Below, piece by piece: positions 1 through 13,403 of a stretch of 64,000 nucleotides of DNA (position 1 is its first letter; each line of letters starts with the position of its first letter). The DNA comes from Epiperipatus broadwayi (taxonomy: Eukaryota > Onychophora > Udeonychophora > Euonychophora > Peripatidae), in NCBI GenBank assembly GCA_028023455.1, contig JAQFVV010000022.1:9197100-9261099 (forward strand), written 5' to 3'. A program made the translations under genes and the position numbers. The notes beneath the pieces are model-generated. The model ran no database searches and was not told where the DNA came from. It saw only the letters and a list, made by a program, of their open reading frames with translations.

Positions 1-3000
1 TAATTAAATTAATTGCAAAGTAATTTATATAATCAAATGTTTGTTTTAATTATTTGTAAATTATTGTAGAATTTGTTTACATATTAAATTTTTTTACATG
101 TATAATTAATGAAAACTACAAAATAAAATTGTATTTTATATCTTTATTGCCTCAGGTGATGCAAAAAAAAAATATCAATTTAAAAGAAAACAAGAATTTA
201 ATATTTTTCTGCCCGGAGCAGTTTCTTTGATTGCGCTTGTAAAATTACTACATCGGTAAAAGCGTACACTTATTAATTCATAATCTTTTTCAATTTTTCT
301 ATCAAAAGACACCTGAAAGGAATTATAAGCAGTTATTCATTAAAAGACGCTTATTTTTCTTTTTGTATTTTTCCTGCTTTCAGAAATATTTTTATATAAA
401 TATTTCTGATACAGTATTTATTAATAATTGGTTCCACTTTAGTGGAATTTAATTACTTTTTTGAAAAGATATGGGAATGGTCAACTCTTGCGTATGTAAC
501 GTTTAGTGCAGTATCTTGAAGTGACGTTTCACCTTTGCAATCTAAGTAAAATTTTGCTTCGCTTGCCATAGCGGTGTTTAAACGGACTTATAGGCATATT
601 ATCTGTCAGTTATTGCGTATCAGTTTACCTTTTAAAAATTTTTGGAAATTTGAAATTTTTATATCTCGTGTTTGATAACAACTGATTGCACTTTAAAAAG
701 TTATACTATTAAAAAATGTTTTTTGCAAATTAAATGTTAGCCAAAAAAATATATTTCTGCATAAAATGCTTTAAAAATCACTTTAAAAATTAGGAAATTC
801 TGATGATACCAATAAAACTGTTTTTTAAACAAGTAAGACCAGAGAGATACACTTAAAAATTGTGTGAATAAGTATATGTGTGCACACATATAAAGAAGAA
901 CAGCCTTTAAAAGTCACTGTAGCACAAAGATCTTTCAGTCTGTTCTTCATAGATAAACAGTTACACATTAATTTACCAGGTCTTTTATTTGTTGGGTTGT
1001 TATAGTTTCAGTATCTTTTTATGCTTCTTCTACTCTCTATCCTAGAATAGCTAGATATCTTTGAATAGCAAACTGTGTTGACTATGGGATAATTGCAAAA
1101 AACAAAAGATTCTAAATCTCATTGGAATGTGAATATTTTTGAACCAGATTTGAATTCAGAGTCATAAACATGATAGATGCATGGTTTTACTACCACTAAA
1201 CTAAGAATTTTAAGATATCATGGCTAATGCATTCATCTGCATGGCATGATATGGAGTTAGGATCTAAATAGCAGTTTTAGATAATCATTGTACCCAAATC
1301 AGCTATCCATCTAATTACTGATCAGTAGATGAGTATATAGCTACTTTTAATTAGAAAGTAATTATTACAGACTAATATAAAGATAATTATCTGAAATACC
1401 ATTTTTGGTTTTCCAAGCAACAGATTGTAAAAATCAATCTTTATAAAGGTATTAGCAAATAAATGATGGCTTATATATATTTTAGTGAAGATTTTCATGA
1501 TTAAAACATGAAATTTAAACTAGCTTTTTGGATAATTTTGTAGAGATTTTTTTATGATGCAGTTTTCCATGATCAAAGCAAAATAAATCATCTTGTCATA
1601 ATGTGGTTTGTGTAAGTGTTAATGAAAATATAAACATTTCCAAAAGTCAATTACATCTGCTTTCAGACTTATGTATAATGAGGGCATCCATAGACATTCA
1701 AAACGGTCACCAGTTTAAATATATATTTAAAAAATATAGTGCATTTCCATGTTATCCAGGTGTCTTATTGAGTTTCTTTTCTCATTTAACTATAATTCAT
1801 CAAATTAATTAACAAAGAAGCTATTAAATACTATTTATGGGTTTGCTTTTACCTTTTTTTATGTACAGGTGATTAAAATTCTGATAACAAACAATAAAAA
1901 AACAACTAACGGAAAAGGTATGTCACATCCACTCTCTTAAAATTGAATTAATCCTGAGAAAGATGAATGAGTCTTGTGTGGAGAATTTTTCTATACCTTT
2001 AGATTAATCTTTTTAAACACATGCAATAGCTGGATTCATTTTGTTTTGATCATGAGAATTGATATCTTCATCATTTTGGATGCAGTGTTTTTTCAAAGCC
2101 TGCTTTAATTTCAGTACAACAAACACACACACACATAATGGAATTACTTTTTTTTTAATTGTTCAGAAAGAAATTAATCTCAAATCACTGGTGGGTGAAT
2201 GTGTGGAGATTATAACAGATAAGCAACAGCCCATGATTGGAGATTAATTTCCTTCTGCACAATTACATATTTTTTAAATTGTAAATTACAGTTATGTATG
2301 AAAACAGGCTTATTTGTTAAACTAGAATAAGTTTCAAATAAGTGTTTTTATATCCACATTTGCTTAATATGATAGCAGAATGACAAACACTGGAAATCAT
2401 GACATGTGGTTTATAACCCTGCTACCATTTTTAACTCATACTTTTTATGAAGTCCTAAATAATAAATCATTTATTTGTTTGTGACTATGCATCCACAAAA
2501 TAAGAATATCATTACTAAAACTGATATATAAAAATATTAAATATTTTTTTAAATAGTAATTCATTAGGATAGAGATTATCCACTTAATGTATAATATTTC
2601 AAATTATCTATATACCATACCAAGTTGCTGGTTAAATAATAAAGCAATTGTATGATCAATTGTTACAGAAGCTTATAGGCAGTTCAAAAACTTTAATGGT
2701 AGATATGGGATTAAAAACTATAGTTAGAACAGGCTATAGTATAATATACTTGATTGGCATTGATAAAACACTTAGATATTCACATTGTCATGTATCTGTC
2801 CTAAATATAAATGTATTGAAAACAGCCATTTAAGGCAAAGACATGTGGATTTGGGACTATTGGTAAGAAATATAAACATCCATAATTATAACAATGGCAA
2901 CATACTTATAGCTGAAAATTCAGAAGACCTGAAAACATTTTTTGTTAAAGAACAAAGTGAAAAATGAGATCATAACTAAATTTAAAGAAGACAATTTTTT
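1..3000. other. Unassigned A/T-rich DNA
   Basis: No gene, RNA or complete mobile element recognised. Reading frames are short and of A/T-biased composition. A patch around 480-600 is richer in CpG than its surroundings and contains GAAACGTC on the minus strand, a string also seen in PLE pseudo-LTRs, but no second hammerhead box is present. Confidence 0.5.
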
Positions 3001-3002
3001 CT

Positions 3003-3094
3003 TCCTACTCCAGAGCTATCTACTATAGATTAAATCAATGGGCATCAGATAATATAGATAATCTTACAGTAGATGGCGCTGGAGTAGAGTAAAG
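3003..3094. repeat. Short imperfect palindrome
   Basis: CTACTCCAG near the left end pairs with CTGGAGTAG at the right end, and the arms continue through ATCTACT/AGTAGAT. The right arm resembles the stretch near 12,400 in the tandem hammerhead repeat, so this may be a relic of that family. The centre is A/T-rich and carries no recognisable ribozyme core. Confidence 0.5.
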
Positions 3095-3786
3095 AAAATA
3101 TTATTAATAAAATAATAGAAATCAAAAGCAGTTCATTTACTCCCATCTAATATAAGTTTAAGGAATTATTAATCATCAGATATCTACTGAACATTATTTA
3201 AGTCTAGTGTTTGCTGTTAAATATAAAAATTCATGATACATTTTGTCTCTTTTTATTATTCCTAAACAATAACATATTTATTAGCAAATATAATTATTGC
3301 AGAATAATATGGATACTGTTATAATAAAAATCTTTAGATATATGGACATATCTATATGAAAGAAATTTGGTTGCTTAAACTATAGTGTGGTTTAAAACTT
3401 TTGAGATGATTGTGGCAACAAAACAAATGAACAAGTGAGTACTTGACCAGATTAGATGTGAAGTTAGGATTGAAGTACACATGGTCAGGTTGACATGTGA
3501 TTTAGGTCACTAATAAAACACTTATTATTTGTAAATGTGCTGAATAGGTTGGTAGAAAATAAAGAAAAGAAATCTGACACTAAAATGATTTGTATTCTAC
3601 TATGACAATTATCCTGAAAACCCAAATTAATGATGGATCATTTTTAAGATGACTTATTTATATGATCGGGTACTGGAATGAACTTGATGCTATTTAATGA
3701 TAATAAAAATGATTAAAAATATACAATATTTGTTTTAACTGAAACACACAGGCTTATAATATACCTGTGTTTACATATGTAATACA

Positions 3787-4285
3787 TAGGGTATATGAGC
3801 ACAGTCTTTCACATGCCTCACCACTCTCCACACTATCTCATAACACTGATACACTTGAACACATATATGTTGAAAAGATAAATAATCACCAATATATGTA
3901 TTAAATGGATTATGTCCTGTACATGAGGGGTCAGATTGATCTTAGGTCAACATGGGGGTGACAAAAATCTCAGCCGCAGAATGGCCTTTGAGCATTTCAT
4001 CATCAGATTTTTAATTGGATGGACGGTTGAAGAGTTGGAGTGTGGAGTAGATTGAAGCCTGTCCATTAAAGTATGAGAATTGGTTATCTTAATATATATC
4101 TGAGCACTTATAGCATATATGTGTGGAGATGGTAATCTGGACCAACTAATGATTGCTGGTTTAGCATGAAATACGTATATTGGTGATTATTTATCTTTTC
4201 AACATATATGTGTTCAAGTGTGTCGGTATTATGAGATAATGTGGAGAGTGGTGGGGCATGTGAAAGTCTGTGCTCATATATCCTA
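3787..4285. mobile_element. MITE with about 115-bp terminal inverted repeats (family E)
   Basis: Left arm 3,787-3,901 and right arm 4,172-4,285 are near-perfect reverse complements, including TGAGCACAG at the outer end and AACACATATATGTT. The interior codes for nothing. On the minus strand it contains CTGATGATG followed by AAATGCTC and AAAG, which looks like a decayed hammerhead core, though the GAAAC box is not intact. A diverged second copy lies at 15,436-15,790. I classify it as a foldback or MITE-like non-autonomous element; the superfamily is unknown. Confidence 0.75.
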
Positions 4286-7063
4286 TATAATATTTGTTTT
4301 AAAAAATGTAAGTGCTTAAGTTTGAACAAATATGTAGATAGTTAGAATATATATATATTTTTAATCACATCTCTATTGGAAGAATTTTAAGTTACATTTT
4401 TCTAAAATGTCTTTTTTTTTTTTGTATATATATCTCTTTCATGTACATTTCCATGTTTTTAGCATAATAGTCACTTTCAATTTATGTATCAGACTTTCTA
4501 TTAAAATAAGGAATGTTTTTTGGAAATTTGTCAAGTTATGAACTCATTTTTTAAGTGTTGAATGGTTAAATTCTTTTCGTAATTATCCTATTTTTTTAAT
4601 AGACAGCAGCTAACATCACAGGAAATCTTGTTTTTCCACTTTTAGCACAAAATTATACTCCAAGAGTTGTCATCTGCTCTTATCTTTTGAGCTTTCGTAA
4701 ATAAAATCATTATTTATTCTTTTTTTTTTAAACATGTGTTTTAATAAATTTGAAAAATTATTTATTCATTATGCAATAAAGCTATATTGATAAGTAAATA
4801 TTATTCTTTGGGTTTGAATGATGACCTAGAATATAAAGGCTGTGGGATAAAGAACATTCGTATACCATTGTAATGTCTTTTCCATGATATAGCACGAGAT
4901 TTGAAATTAAAGAACAATGATAAAATGAATCTCCTCTTTCCTAAGAATTAAAGAAAGAATGTTTCAAAATTGTGCTCCTATTTGACAATAATTTGTTTAA
5001 TTGACTCTTACTTCTAAAGTGGATAGAATCATTTACAAACGTTTGTATAGATATGTACTTTTAATAAAAATGAATATTGTAACACTTGAAATTAAACTGT
5101 GATAGAATATGCGTAATGGGATTAAATCATGTATCTCGCTACTAGGTAAATTTACTATGTAAATTTAGAGTGGGAAATGTAAAATAAAGTGGCTAACAGG
5201 TTTATCTGGGCATAATTGCTGAGATATTCTTGACTTCGATTAAGGAGAAGCCATAATACATCACAACAAAGGATTAATAAATGTTATTATTGTTACAGAA
5301 AAATATATATTATTTTTATAAAGTACTTTATGTATTGAAATGTAACACATTTTATGATAAACATTTTATATTTCTTGTATTAAAATTTTGAAAAAATTAG
5401 GCACTCGATATTATTATATATATTTCGTACTTATAATATTTAATGTTTTATAATACAGTAGCAAGTCTCTCCATAATATATTTAAAATTTTCTATTTTAT
5501 ATGTTGTAGGTGAAATATTGCTTGCAAATGCAAAATGTCTAATTCAAAAGTTGAAAATTTTACATTTCTTATATTGCAAAATTTTAAGGAATTTATTTAC
5601 GAAAGATTTTAGATTTTTGCACATTATATGTGTTAAAGTGTATACGTATGAATACTTTTTTAAAAATTGATACACAGAAATTCAAAATGAAAAGGAAATT
5701 AAGATAGCCTAGAGAAGTAGATTCTTTTATATATTTTGATTAGAAAATTATCATCAAAGAAATATACTAATGCGTTTGGCAGTAATAATCTATTTCTGTC
5801 TATTTTTAAATACTTATAATAAAGAGTAATAAGTTGGCACCAAATGACAGCAAACATGTTTCTAAGATTGAATTCTAGATTAGCCTTTTTAGTTAAGAAA
5901 AAACTATTTTTGAATTATATCCAGACAATATGTATCTTTTACTTATTGGGATTATATTATTTAAAGATAGATGCTTAGTCAGTTGCTCAAAAGAGCATGT
6001 GATGCTTAAGCATCAATGTGGCAGACTAAACAAAACAGTTTTATTGAATGAACCAAACTGAGTTGAAGATAATCATTTAATCTTAAGGATTGTGTCTACC
6101 TTCAATGTTAGCTATGGAATTAAAAAAAGATAACTATTGTCAGAAGCATATTTAGAGTCAACAACTGAACTATTGGCAAAAATTAATAATATATGACTAT
6201 ACATTAGAGTTGTAATTATGAGTTGTGGTCATGCATTGGTCAGATACAAAACTAAGGCATTCTTACTTGAATTAACATTAAAAAAAAGGATTAATGTGAA
6301 TAAACCTAACTATAATCAAGTGCCATAGTCATGAAGCCAATCTAGTTTCATGGATAGAAGTCAAAAAAATACAATAGATTTATATTACTTTAAATTGGAT
6401 CTCCAGAGATACAAGACACATTTCATAGATCAAGAAAGACTGAATACATTACTACAATTCACAAGTCCAATTCCCATAGAATCATTTCAACAAAGTCATA
6501 GACAACATCCAATCTCTCACATTAGTGTAAATTTATTGGTAATTTGTTATCTGGCCAATATTTTGGCATTAATGTGAGAAAGTAGATATTGATTATAACT
6601 TTATTAAATTGATTCTTTAAGAATATGAAGATTGCAATAATGTATTCAAACTTATTCTGTACATTAAATAATTTTATTTATTATAAACATTATTTATTCA
6701 ATAGCTACAATTTAGTTACGAATTTATTAAAAATAAAATATATAGAAAAAAATCTAAGCAGATGGATAGATAATAATGTGATGGTTGTTATAAAAAGCAT
6801 ATGAAGTAGTTATGAAAATGAATGAAGAGAGAAAGCCTTCATTCAACAATGATGAAAAACAGGATGACTAAAGTCAAACGAATATTAATGCAAATTGGAA
6901 AAATCATATTTAGAATCAAAAACATTTAGTTACGCTGCTATTTTTAGTTTAAAATAGTGACAAATTCTGGAAATTCTACTTAAACAAAACTTCTAGAAGG
7001 AAAAAAAAGGAATCTCAATGAAATAAAGTTTTTTTGTGAATGTATATGATCATAAATCCTAAA
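4286..7063. other. Unassigned A/T-rich DNA
   Basis: No supported gene or complete element. Around 5,995-6,020 the string GAGCATGTGATGC resembles the internal box of the hammerhead repeats, without a nearby core. All reading frames are under 80 codons with no recognisable motif. Confidence 0.5.
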
Positions 7064-7690
7064 CATCGTGTGATCATCATTTCCTATGCTTACAAGTGGT
7101 TAGAATAGTAGCAAACTCTCCATGTAGTAATGCCACCCAATGCAAGCCATAGTAATCAATGACTAGTACCTACTCATCTTATCCAGACTGCTATGGTTTT
7201 CTCCAGGTGGCAGTACTGCATGGAAAGTTTGCTAGCTTGTGTAAGCATAGGAAATGGTGATCATGTGATGTTTAATGGTTCAATACCATTTCTGTCCATA
7301 TTTGTTGGTGACTATGGTTGGTTATTAAAGAGCCAAAGACATAAAAATGTATAGATACGGAACTGGTTTCAGATCTGTATGATTATGCAAGTGAATGATC
7401 TTGCATTGAAAACATTATTGTGTTTTCATTTTGGATTCATATCTTTAAAGTTAACCAAAAGAATAAAAGTTTGCAGCTGAAGGATTGCATTATATTCTAA
7501 GATCTAGGTGCAGTGCTCTCAGACTAGGGCTTTTCACTTGTGAAAGCCACAAGCTAAACACTAATATGGAGTATTGGATGAGTAGATACTAGATAGGAAT
7601 TTTATGCATAAACCTTCTGCATCTATTAATTACTATGGCTTGCACTGGGTGGCACTACTATATGGAGAATTTGTTATTGTTTTAAAACAC
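7064..7690 (+). mobile_element. Hammerhead-repeat family A, about one and a half units
   Basis: The first part (7,064-7,270) is a palindrome whose ends read CATCGTGTGATCATCAT and ATGGTGATCATGTGATG; its centre has lost the ribozyme core. A second copy of the same right arm follows (GGTGGCA at 7,206 and 7,648, about 442 bp apart). It is preceded by a decayed core near 7,535, where AAAGCCACAAGCTA is recognisable but the two boxes are mutated. The DNA between the arms resembles the interior of the 400-bp units at 11.9-12.3 kb. Family membership comes from alignment by eye with the copies at 8.4, 13.5 and 48.8 kb. Confidence 0.65.
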
Positions 7691-8336
7691 TACAAGTTTT
7701 TTCATTTTTAATATTACGATTTTAATACATTTTGTAAATAGGGTTATTACTCTTAAATATGTTATAATTTATGGATTTATGGCATTAGATAAAAATCAAT
7801 AATAAATAAAAAGATAGTTTTAATTATAATTTTTTAAAAATTAAAAAATTATTACTTTTTTAAAATTTATTAAAATTTATTTTTTGTAAAAAAAAAAATG
7901 CAATTTTTGACCGGAAAAAAAAAATCTTGATTGTCTAAATTTGAATTAAAAAAGAAAAAAAAAGTGTATTGCTTTCATACAAGCAATGTAATTTTTTTAA
8001 AAAAGTGACATTATTAATTAATAATATTATTATTTTTTACTATTTAAAGATTTTTTTTTTTAAATTGTGAGACTCTTCAGCAGTCCTGCCTTCAAAAAGT
8101 ATTGTCAATCTTCTTTCTTACACAGAATTGTATTTAAGTATATGCATAACAGATATTACAAGTGCACATGGTATAATGGGCCGCTTTTCTAAATGCCATG
8201 CCCAGGACCTGGACTTTCCAGTCATTAGAAACTTTTTAAAGCAAAAAGGGTGTAGGGCCAATCTAGTTAATCAAATCATAGTGGAAGGTAAACGAATGTC
8301 ATGCTAATCTGAGTTAAACTATTAAAATATCATACG

Positions 8337-8558
8337 GGTCACCATTTCTTAAGTTTACACAAGCTGTTGAAAAAGTAACAACTCTCTCAATGTAGTAATA
8401 CCACTCAGTGCAAGCCATAGTAATCAATAGATGCTAGAAGGTTTGTGCAGAAAAATCCTCAGTTAGTGCTTATGCAAAAATCTACAGACTAGTTTCTAGC
8501 TTGTGGCTTTCATCAGTGAGGAGTCTTGGATCAGAAAGCACTGCACCTAGATCTTTGG
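8337..8558 (-). mobile_element. Hammerhead-repeat family A copy
   Basis: Shares the arm containing CCACTCAGTGCAAGCC and AGTAATCAAT with the copies at 7.1, 13.4 and 48.7 kb. At the end of the arm sits a hammerhead core on the minus strand with both boxes intact. The far side (AGACTCCTCA, then GCACTGCACCTAGATC) is not the inverse of the arm, so this is a non-palindromic subfamily, also seen at 7.5 kb in the opposite orientation. Confidence 0.7.
8487..8516 (-). ncRNA. Hammerhead ribozyme core (candidate)
   Basis: Read on the minus strand: box CTGATGA, stem II AGC/GCT with loop CACAA, box GAAA, then the palindrome ACTAGT followed by C as predicted cleavage residue (GTC triplet). Every conserved catalytic position of the hammerhead consensus is present. 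The 2-bp stem III made by a palindrome is typical of minimal hammerheads that act as dimers. Stem I is weak here: only CA/TG pairs next to the core. Activity is therefore uncertain. Confidence 0.6.
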
Positions 8559-10910
8559 ATCTATTACAACCTCCAACAACTGCCTTTTACCTATTGAATT
8601 AGAAAGGCATTGAAAAAGAAAGAAATAATAATTGCATTACAATGAGTCTTATTATAGGCTATCAAATCTTTAAAGTAAACCCAACTTTTAATTAAGAATC
8701 GTAAATTAAATAGACGGAAGACTGGGTATAAAAAGTGGGTAAGCATTATCTCCCCACCCTCCCAATAAAATAACATACCGTGAAAATTTATGGCATTAAA
8801 AGTTATTTCTGTTAATGCTGTTGTATTAATTATTTTATTTCCCTTGTTTATTAAATGCTAATCTTTAAATTATTATCTGAAAAAAAAATAAACACATTTA
8901 TACTATAGCGGATGTAGCGGCGTAGGTTACTTACCTTTACAATTAGAAAAAATAATCAAACGATTAGCTTAACATTTATAAGATGTTCGAACGCCTAAAG
9001 TAATAGAACTTAAAGATTGGCATTAAATAAACAAATTTAAATATTAATTTAATGTAAATATAATCTTAAATATTGTACATTTTCATGTTTGTTAGTTTTA
9101 TTGGAAGAGATGGGTATTTATCCACTTTTTATACCTCTCTTATGCTTCGAGTAATTTACTATTTTTGATTGAAAATCACTTTAATCGTAAGATTTAATAG
9201 CATTTTTTAAAATGGAGAAAAACAAAAAACTCCCGAATGCTAGCGAGTTAAAGATTTAAGTCTGAGTTGCAGTTATTTATATTTTTTAATTTAAAAATGT
9301 AAATGAAATTTTGTTTGCTAAGTCAGAAATCTTTACTCGAAATAACTTTATTATTATCATTTTATAAATAAAAATCCTTTAAGGGATTTTAAAGATGTAT
9401 ATAAGTTAGGTTGTATTGTTATTTGTCTACTAAATTGAAATCCAACACTTTTCAATTTGTATCGTAGTTGGAGAAAAAAAATTCAATTACACTTTTACTA
9501 AAAGAAAGTGGAATAGCTTGCAAGAATCTTACTGCTTTTAAAGAATGCAGTTTAGGATTCAGAATTGCGAATGAAAAATAACAACGCTTTTATTCAGATT
9601 ATTTGATAAAAATATGATAATAATGGGTATTAATTGAAGAGGAAGCCATAGTAAAAAATGAAATTATTTGTAATATATAAAAATAGATTTTTTTCTGTAT
9701 ACGGTATATTTAGAAAAAAAATTTAAAATATATCTAATGAAATGGTATATTTTTATGTAAGAAATGTAATGTTTATAAACATTTTAACGTAAAGTATATA
9801 TATCTTGAAAAATATATTAATGACTTCTAATATCAATTTCATTTAACTAGATCTCTTTCTGTTACACTAAGCAATACTTTACTCCAAATAATTTTATAAC
9901 ACGGCTTTAAATTAATTCATTACTAAACTATACTTTATAATATGATGCTTGAGTATTTAAACGCCTTCTATTAGTTCATTATTCAATTAAGATGTAAGAT
10001 TATATATCTTAGTTAAATAATGAACTTAGAGATGCATTTAAATGCTCTCGTTTCTAACCTTCTTAGATGTAATATATTAATTAAATAATTGATTATATTA
10101 TATGCATATTTAATTCAGTTATTCGGGTTTTATATACATAAAAAAAAGTCGATCTGACTAAAGTATATTTATGTTCTTATCACTTATATAAAAGGGCGAA
10201 CTTCATCACGTAAAAAAAAACATTTTGTTATATATATATGATAAGAACTTTGTACTGAAAAAAATGAAATTCATTATAATTTTTAGCTATCTAGAATATA
10301 ATTATATGTGTGCTACTAAACTGTAAAGACCATCACATTTAATAGTTAGATGTTATTTCAACTTTCACACATAGAAATAAGATAAGAAAATCTGCTTCTT
10401 ATAAATACATTCAAGCCTATTCTGATTTGCAATTAATGATGTTGAAGCTTGGTACAAATAAGTAACGAAATTCTTCTGAAACCTGTCCAAAGAGCCTTGC
10501 ATTGTTGTAGTTCACAATTCAGAATTTATTTAATATGTAACACTGTATTTTAGATACAAAATGCTAATAAAGAGTGTTTAAATATTCTCTTTCATAATTT
10601 TTATCTATTTTTGTGAAGTACACACAATTATTTTAAAAGCATCATACCTTATTAATACCAATCATCCTTCAATAAATATATAAAAGATTTTTAATCATTT
10701 GTATTGAGCTAAATATAATGACATTTGTTTATAATCCTAGATGTAGATTTTAAATTTATCAAGGATCAAATATATTTAGTACTTTTTTTAAAAAAAAAAA
10801 AAATATGAAAATTTTATCTCTTCTGTTTATTTCTTTTGTCTCTTATACAGAATTTAATGTTCATATATAAGGTTAATCTTCAAAGAAAAAAAAAAAAGAT
10901 TAATTAAATG
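8559..10910. other. Unassigned A/T-rich DNA
   Basis: Nothing recognisable as gene, tRNA or element. Contains many short A and T runs. The region from 10,911 onward is a LINE remnant. Confidence 0.5.
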
Positions 10911-10914
10911 CTAT

Positions 10915-11290
10915 GTGGGAAATGTACTATTGTATGGCTGTAAAACGTGGACAATGAGTAATAAAATTAGCAGATTGGAAATCTTTGAGATGTGGACATA
11001 GAGAAGAATAGGAAAAATCAGTTGGATGAATAAAATAATAAATGAAGAAGTTTTGAAAAAAGTAAATGAAAAAAGAAGACTGAGGAAATTAGGAAGAGAA
11101 ACTGGATTGGACATATATTAAGAAGAAAGTATAGTTTAGTGAAAGATTTTTTGGAGATAATGATGAGTGGAAGCAAGAAGAAAGAGTGGAAAAGATTGAC
11201 CTTGTTGGATGATATAAGAGATGGGAAGAATTAAATGGAATTGAAGAATTGAGAATGAAGAGAATGGAGTGGAAAATAGATGAATTGATG
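10915..11290 (+). pseudogene. LINE reverse-transcriptase C-terminus, decayed
   Basis: Conceptual translation on the plus strand, crossing several stops and frame changes, reads VLLYGCKTWTMSNKI, then a segment like RRIGKISWMNKIINEEVLKK and WRKLGRETGLD. This is the conserved tail after the RT palm of a broad class of non-LTR retrotransposons (LLYGCETWT, NEEVL, GHILRR). The same tail recurs on the minus strand at 29.3-29.7 and 36.5-36.9 kb. Nothing of the endonuclease or palm is visible upstream, so this is a 5'-truncated copy, as is usual for LINEs. The longer frames on the minus strand here are shadows. Confidence 0.75.
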
Positions 11291-11829
11291 ATATGACTAC
11301 TTTCTATACACTTCATGGAACAGAATATTATTGATGATATAAGATTAAAAAGAAATATAATAATTAATAACTTAAAAAATATGATGCTTATAAAATATGT
11401 AATAAAAAGGTAATGACAGTATATGGCTGTTAATGAAATAGTTTGCTTAACTCTATTGAAAAGACCTGATTGGGTGAAATGCATATTAGGAACTGTTAAA
11501 ATATTTTATCAACATTTATATCTTTGTGTTTAGAAGAATAAAATGGTAATTTCTGTTTTTAGAAACAAAAATTATATGTATGTATATAAATAGAATGATT
11601 ACAAGAAAAATTCTATGACTATAAAGAATGATGATTTGTGATCTTTAGTAAAATTTAAAATCTATATACATTTAAATATATAAATTAAATTATTAATAAT
11701 TATTTGTGTATTTAGTGAATATTTGTTATTATGAAATAGCAATAACTAAAAATACAAAGCTTGCAAAATAAGTTTCTGATTACATATTTTTATGTTTTGA
11801 AGAACAGTTTTCTTCATCCTATTCTATTT

Positions 11830-12480
11830 TAGGATCTTTTAAATTACATGTTATTAGTTTGAATAATGCTAATGAATAGAAAGTATATTAGGCATATTAG
11901 ATCCAGCTTTGAATCCTATGCTTTACTGATAATGGCAAAAACCAGAAACCAATCTGGATATAAGATTTTATAGCATTATATCATTTGATCTTCACCAATT
12001 ACTCAAGTTTATAGTAGATATTTCTAGAATAAGATGAGAATAACTGCTCTTTAAGCATATAAGAGGATCGTGTGATCCATTGGTAATACTTATCATCCTA
12101 GCCAAAAGATATCAAAGGTCTATCAGTTGTTATAGAAGTGAAGTCTCTAAAATATATGAAAACTAACCTGATGTCCAATCTATATAATTATGTAAATGAA
12201 TTATCCTGAGTTTAAAACATTAGGTTTTTAAAAAATTTCAGTTTATTAGCTTGAATAGTACAAAAACATAAAAGATGTCTGATAGATGCATAAGTGAATA
12301 AGATCTGACTTTGAAACTAATCTTTACTGTTGAAAGCAAATGGTCTGGAGATGGGAATTTTATAGCAGTATATCATCTGACAACCACTGATTAATCAACC
12401 TTACAGTGGATGATTTTAGAATAGAGTAAACTTAACTTCTCTTAAAATCTATAAGTAAACATATGAGATGATTATATGGC
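11830..12480 (+). mobile_element. Tandem hammerhead repeat, 400-bp period (family D)
   Basis: Two homologous units lie head-to-tail. Landmarks repeat about 400 bp apart: GATCCAGCTTTGAA/GATCTGACTTTGAA, the hammerhead boxes at 11,927 and 12,327, and the following ATTTTATAGCA...TATATCAT (from about 11,966 and 12,358). Between the cores is GGATCGTGTGATCC at about 12,066, equivalent to the TCATGTGAT box of the other families. The second core (CTGTTGA, AAGC) lost its GAAA box in a small deletion but keeps GGTCTGGAG. Head-to-tail hammerheads separated by a few hundred bases are the hallmark of retrozymes. Confidence 0.65.
11927..11955 (+). ncRNA. Hammerhead-like core, one conserved base changed
   Basis: Box CTGATAA (consensus CTGANGA, so G8 is A), stem II TGG/CCA with loop CAAAAA, box GAAA, then ACCAATC with a possible cleavage C. 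The G8 change predicts loss or strong reduction of activity. Confidence 0.5.
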
Positions 12481-13403
12481 ATTGTTATGTGTTTTATTGA
12501 AAAACATGTTGGCTGACTCCAAAACATTTCATTGGCAAAAGAAACCATAATCAAGCACATACACATAAAAATCAATTTAATTCCAAAAATTTATTATAAT
12601 TAAAATAAAAGGCAATAAATATTTTTTAAAAATTCTATTGTCAAACACTGTGTTAAATGAAAATGTATTAATCAAATATAAAACCAATAGAAAAAATTAT
12701 AATTCATCAAAGTAATTTTAATTTTTTTATTAAATTTTATAGAATTCTCATATTTACTAGCAATATAATAACTGTCCTATGCTACTTAATGCAATATATT
12801 AGTGACAGATTCTAAAAGTTTATAAATCAGTTCCTGAATAAAGTTAAAAAAAAACTCTCTGATCACTTCAATGGAGTTATGTCAATTTACCACATTAACA
12901 TTTGAGCATCAATAAACTCCCAAGCATTCTATCAGTTGATTACTTTTTATCACTATGAAAAAGATTGAAACTGACTATACAATTTATCTTTTTTTTAAAT
13001 TTTAATAAAGGAGAATAAAAATATTTGAAACAAGTTAATAGTTTGTGTTACATACATAATGTTGTATTTAAAATAAATTATAGTGTATTTTTAATCTATC
13101 ATATATGCAAATAAATTTTTCACATTCATGGTCTGCTTTCCTTGATTTAAAATTCATCATAAAACACGTTTTCTTATGGATATACCAATTTTCAAAATAT
13201 CACTTTTTTGCATTTATCAAGTCATCGGCCAATGCAATATTTTTCCACATGAATAAATTTTTTAGATTTGGAAATTGTTTTTTTTTTAAAAAAAAAAATG
13301 CAATATTTGACTTTCTTTTTTAATTTGAATAATTCAGAAATGGCTGTTTATTCTACATTTTATAAATATAATTTAATCATTATAACATGGAAAAGAATGA
13401 TTA

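Noticed and set aside
480-610. CpG-richer patch with GAAACGTC on the minus strand
   Set aside because: GAAACGTC alone is not enough for a hammerhead: no CTGANGA box or stem II at the right distance, and no PLE coding sequence nearby.
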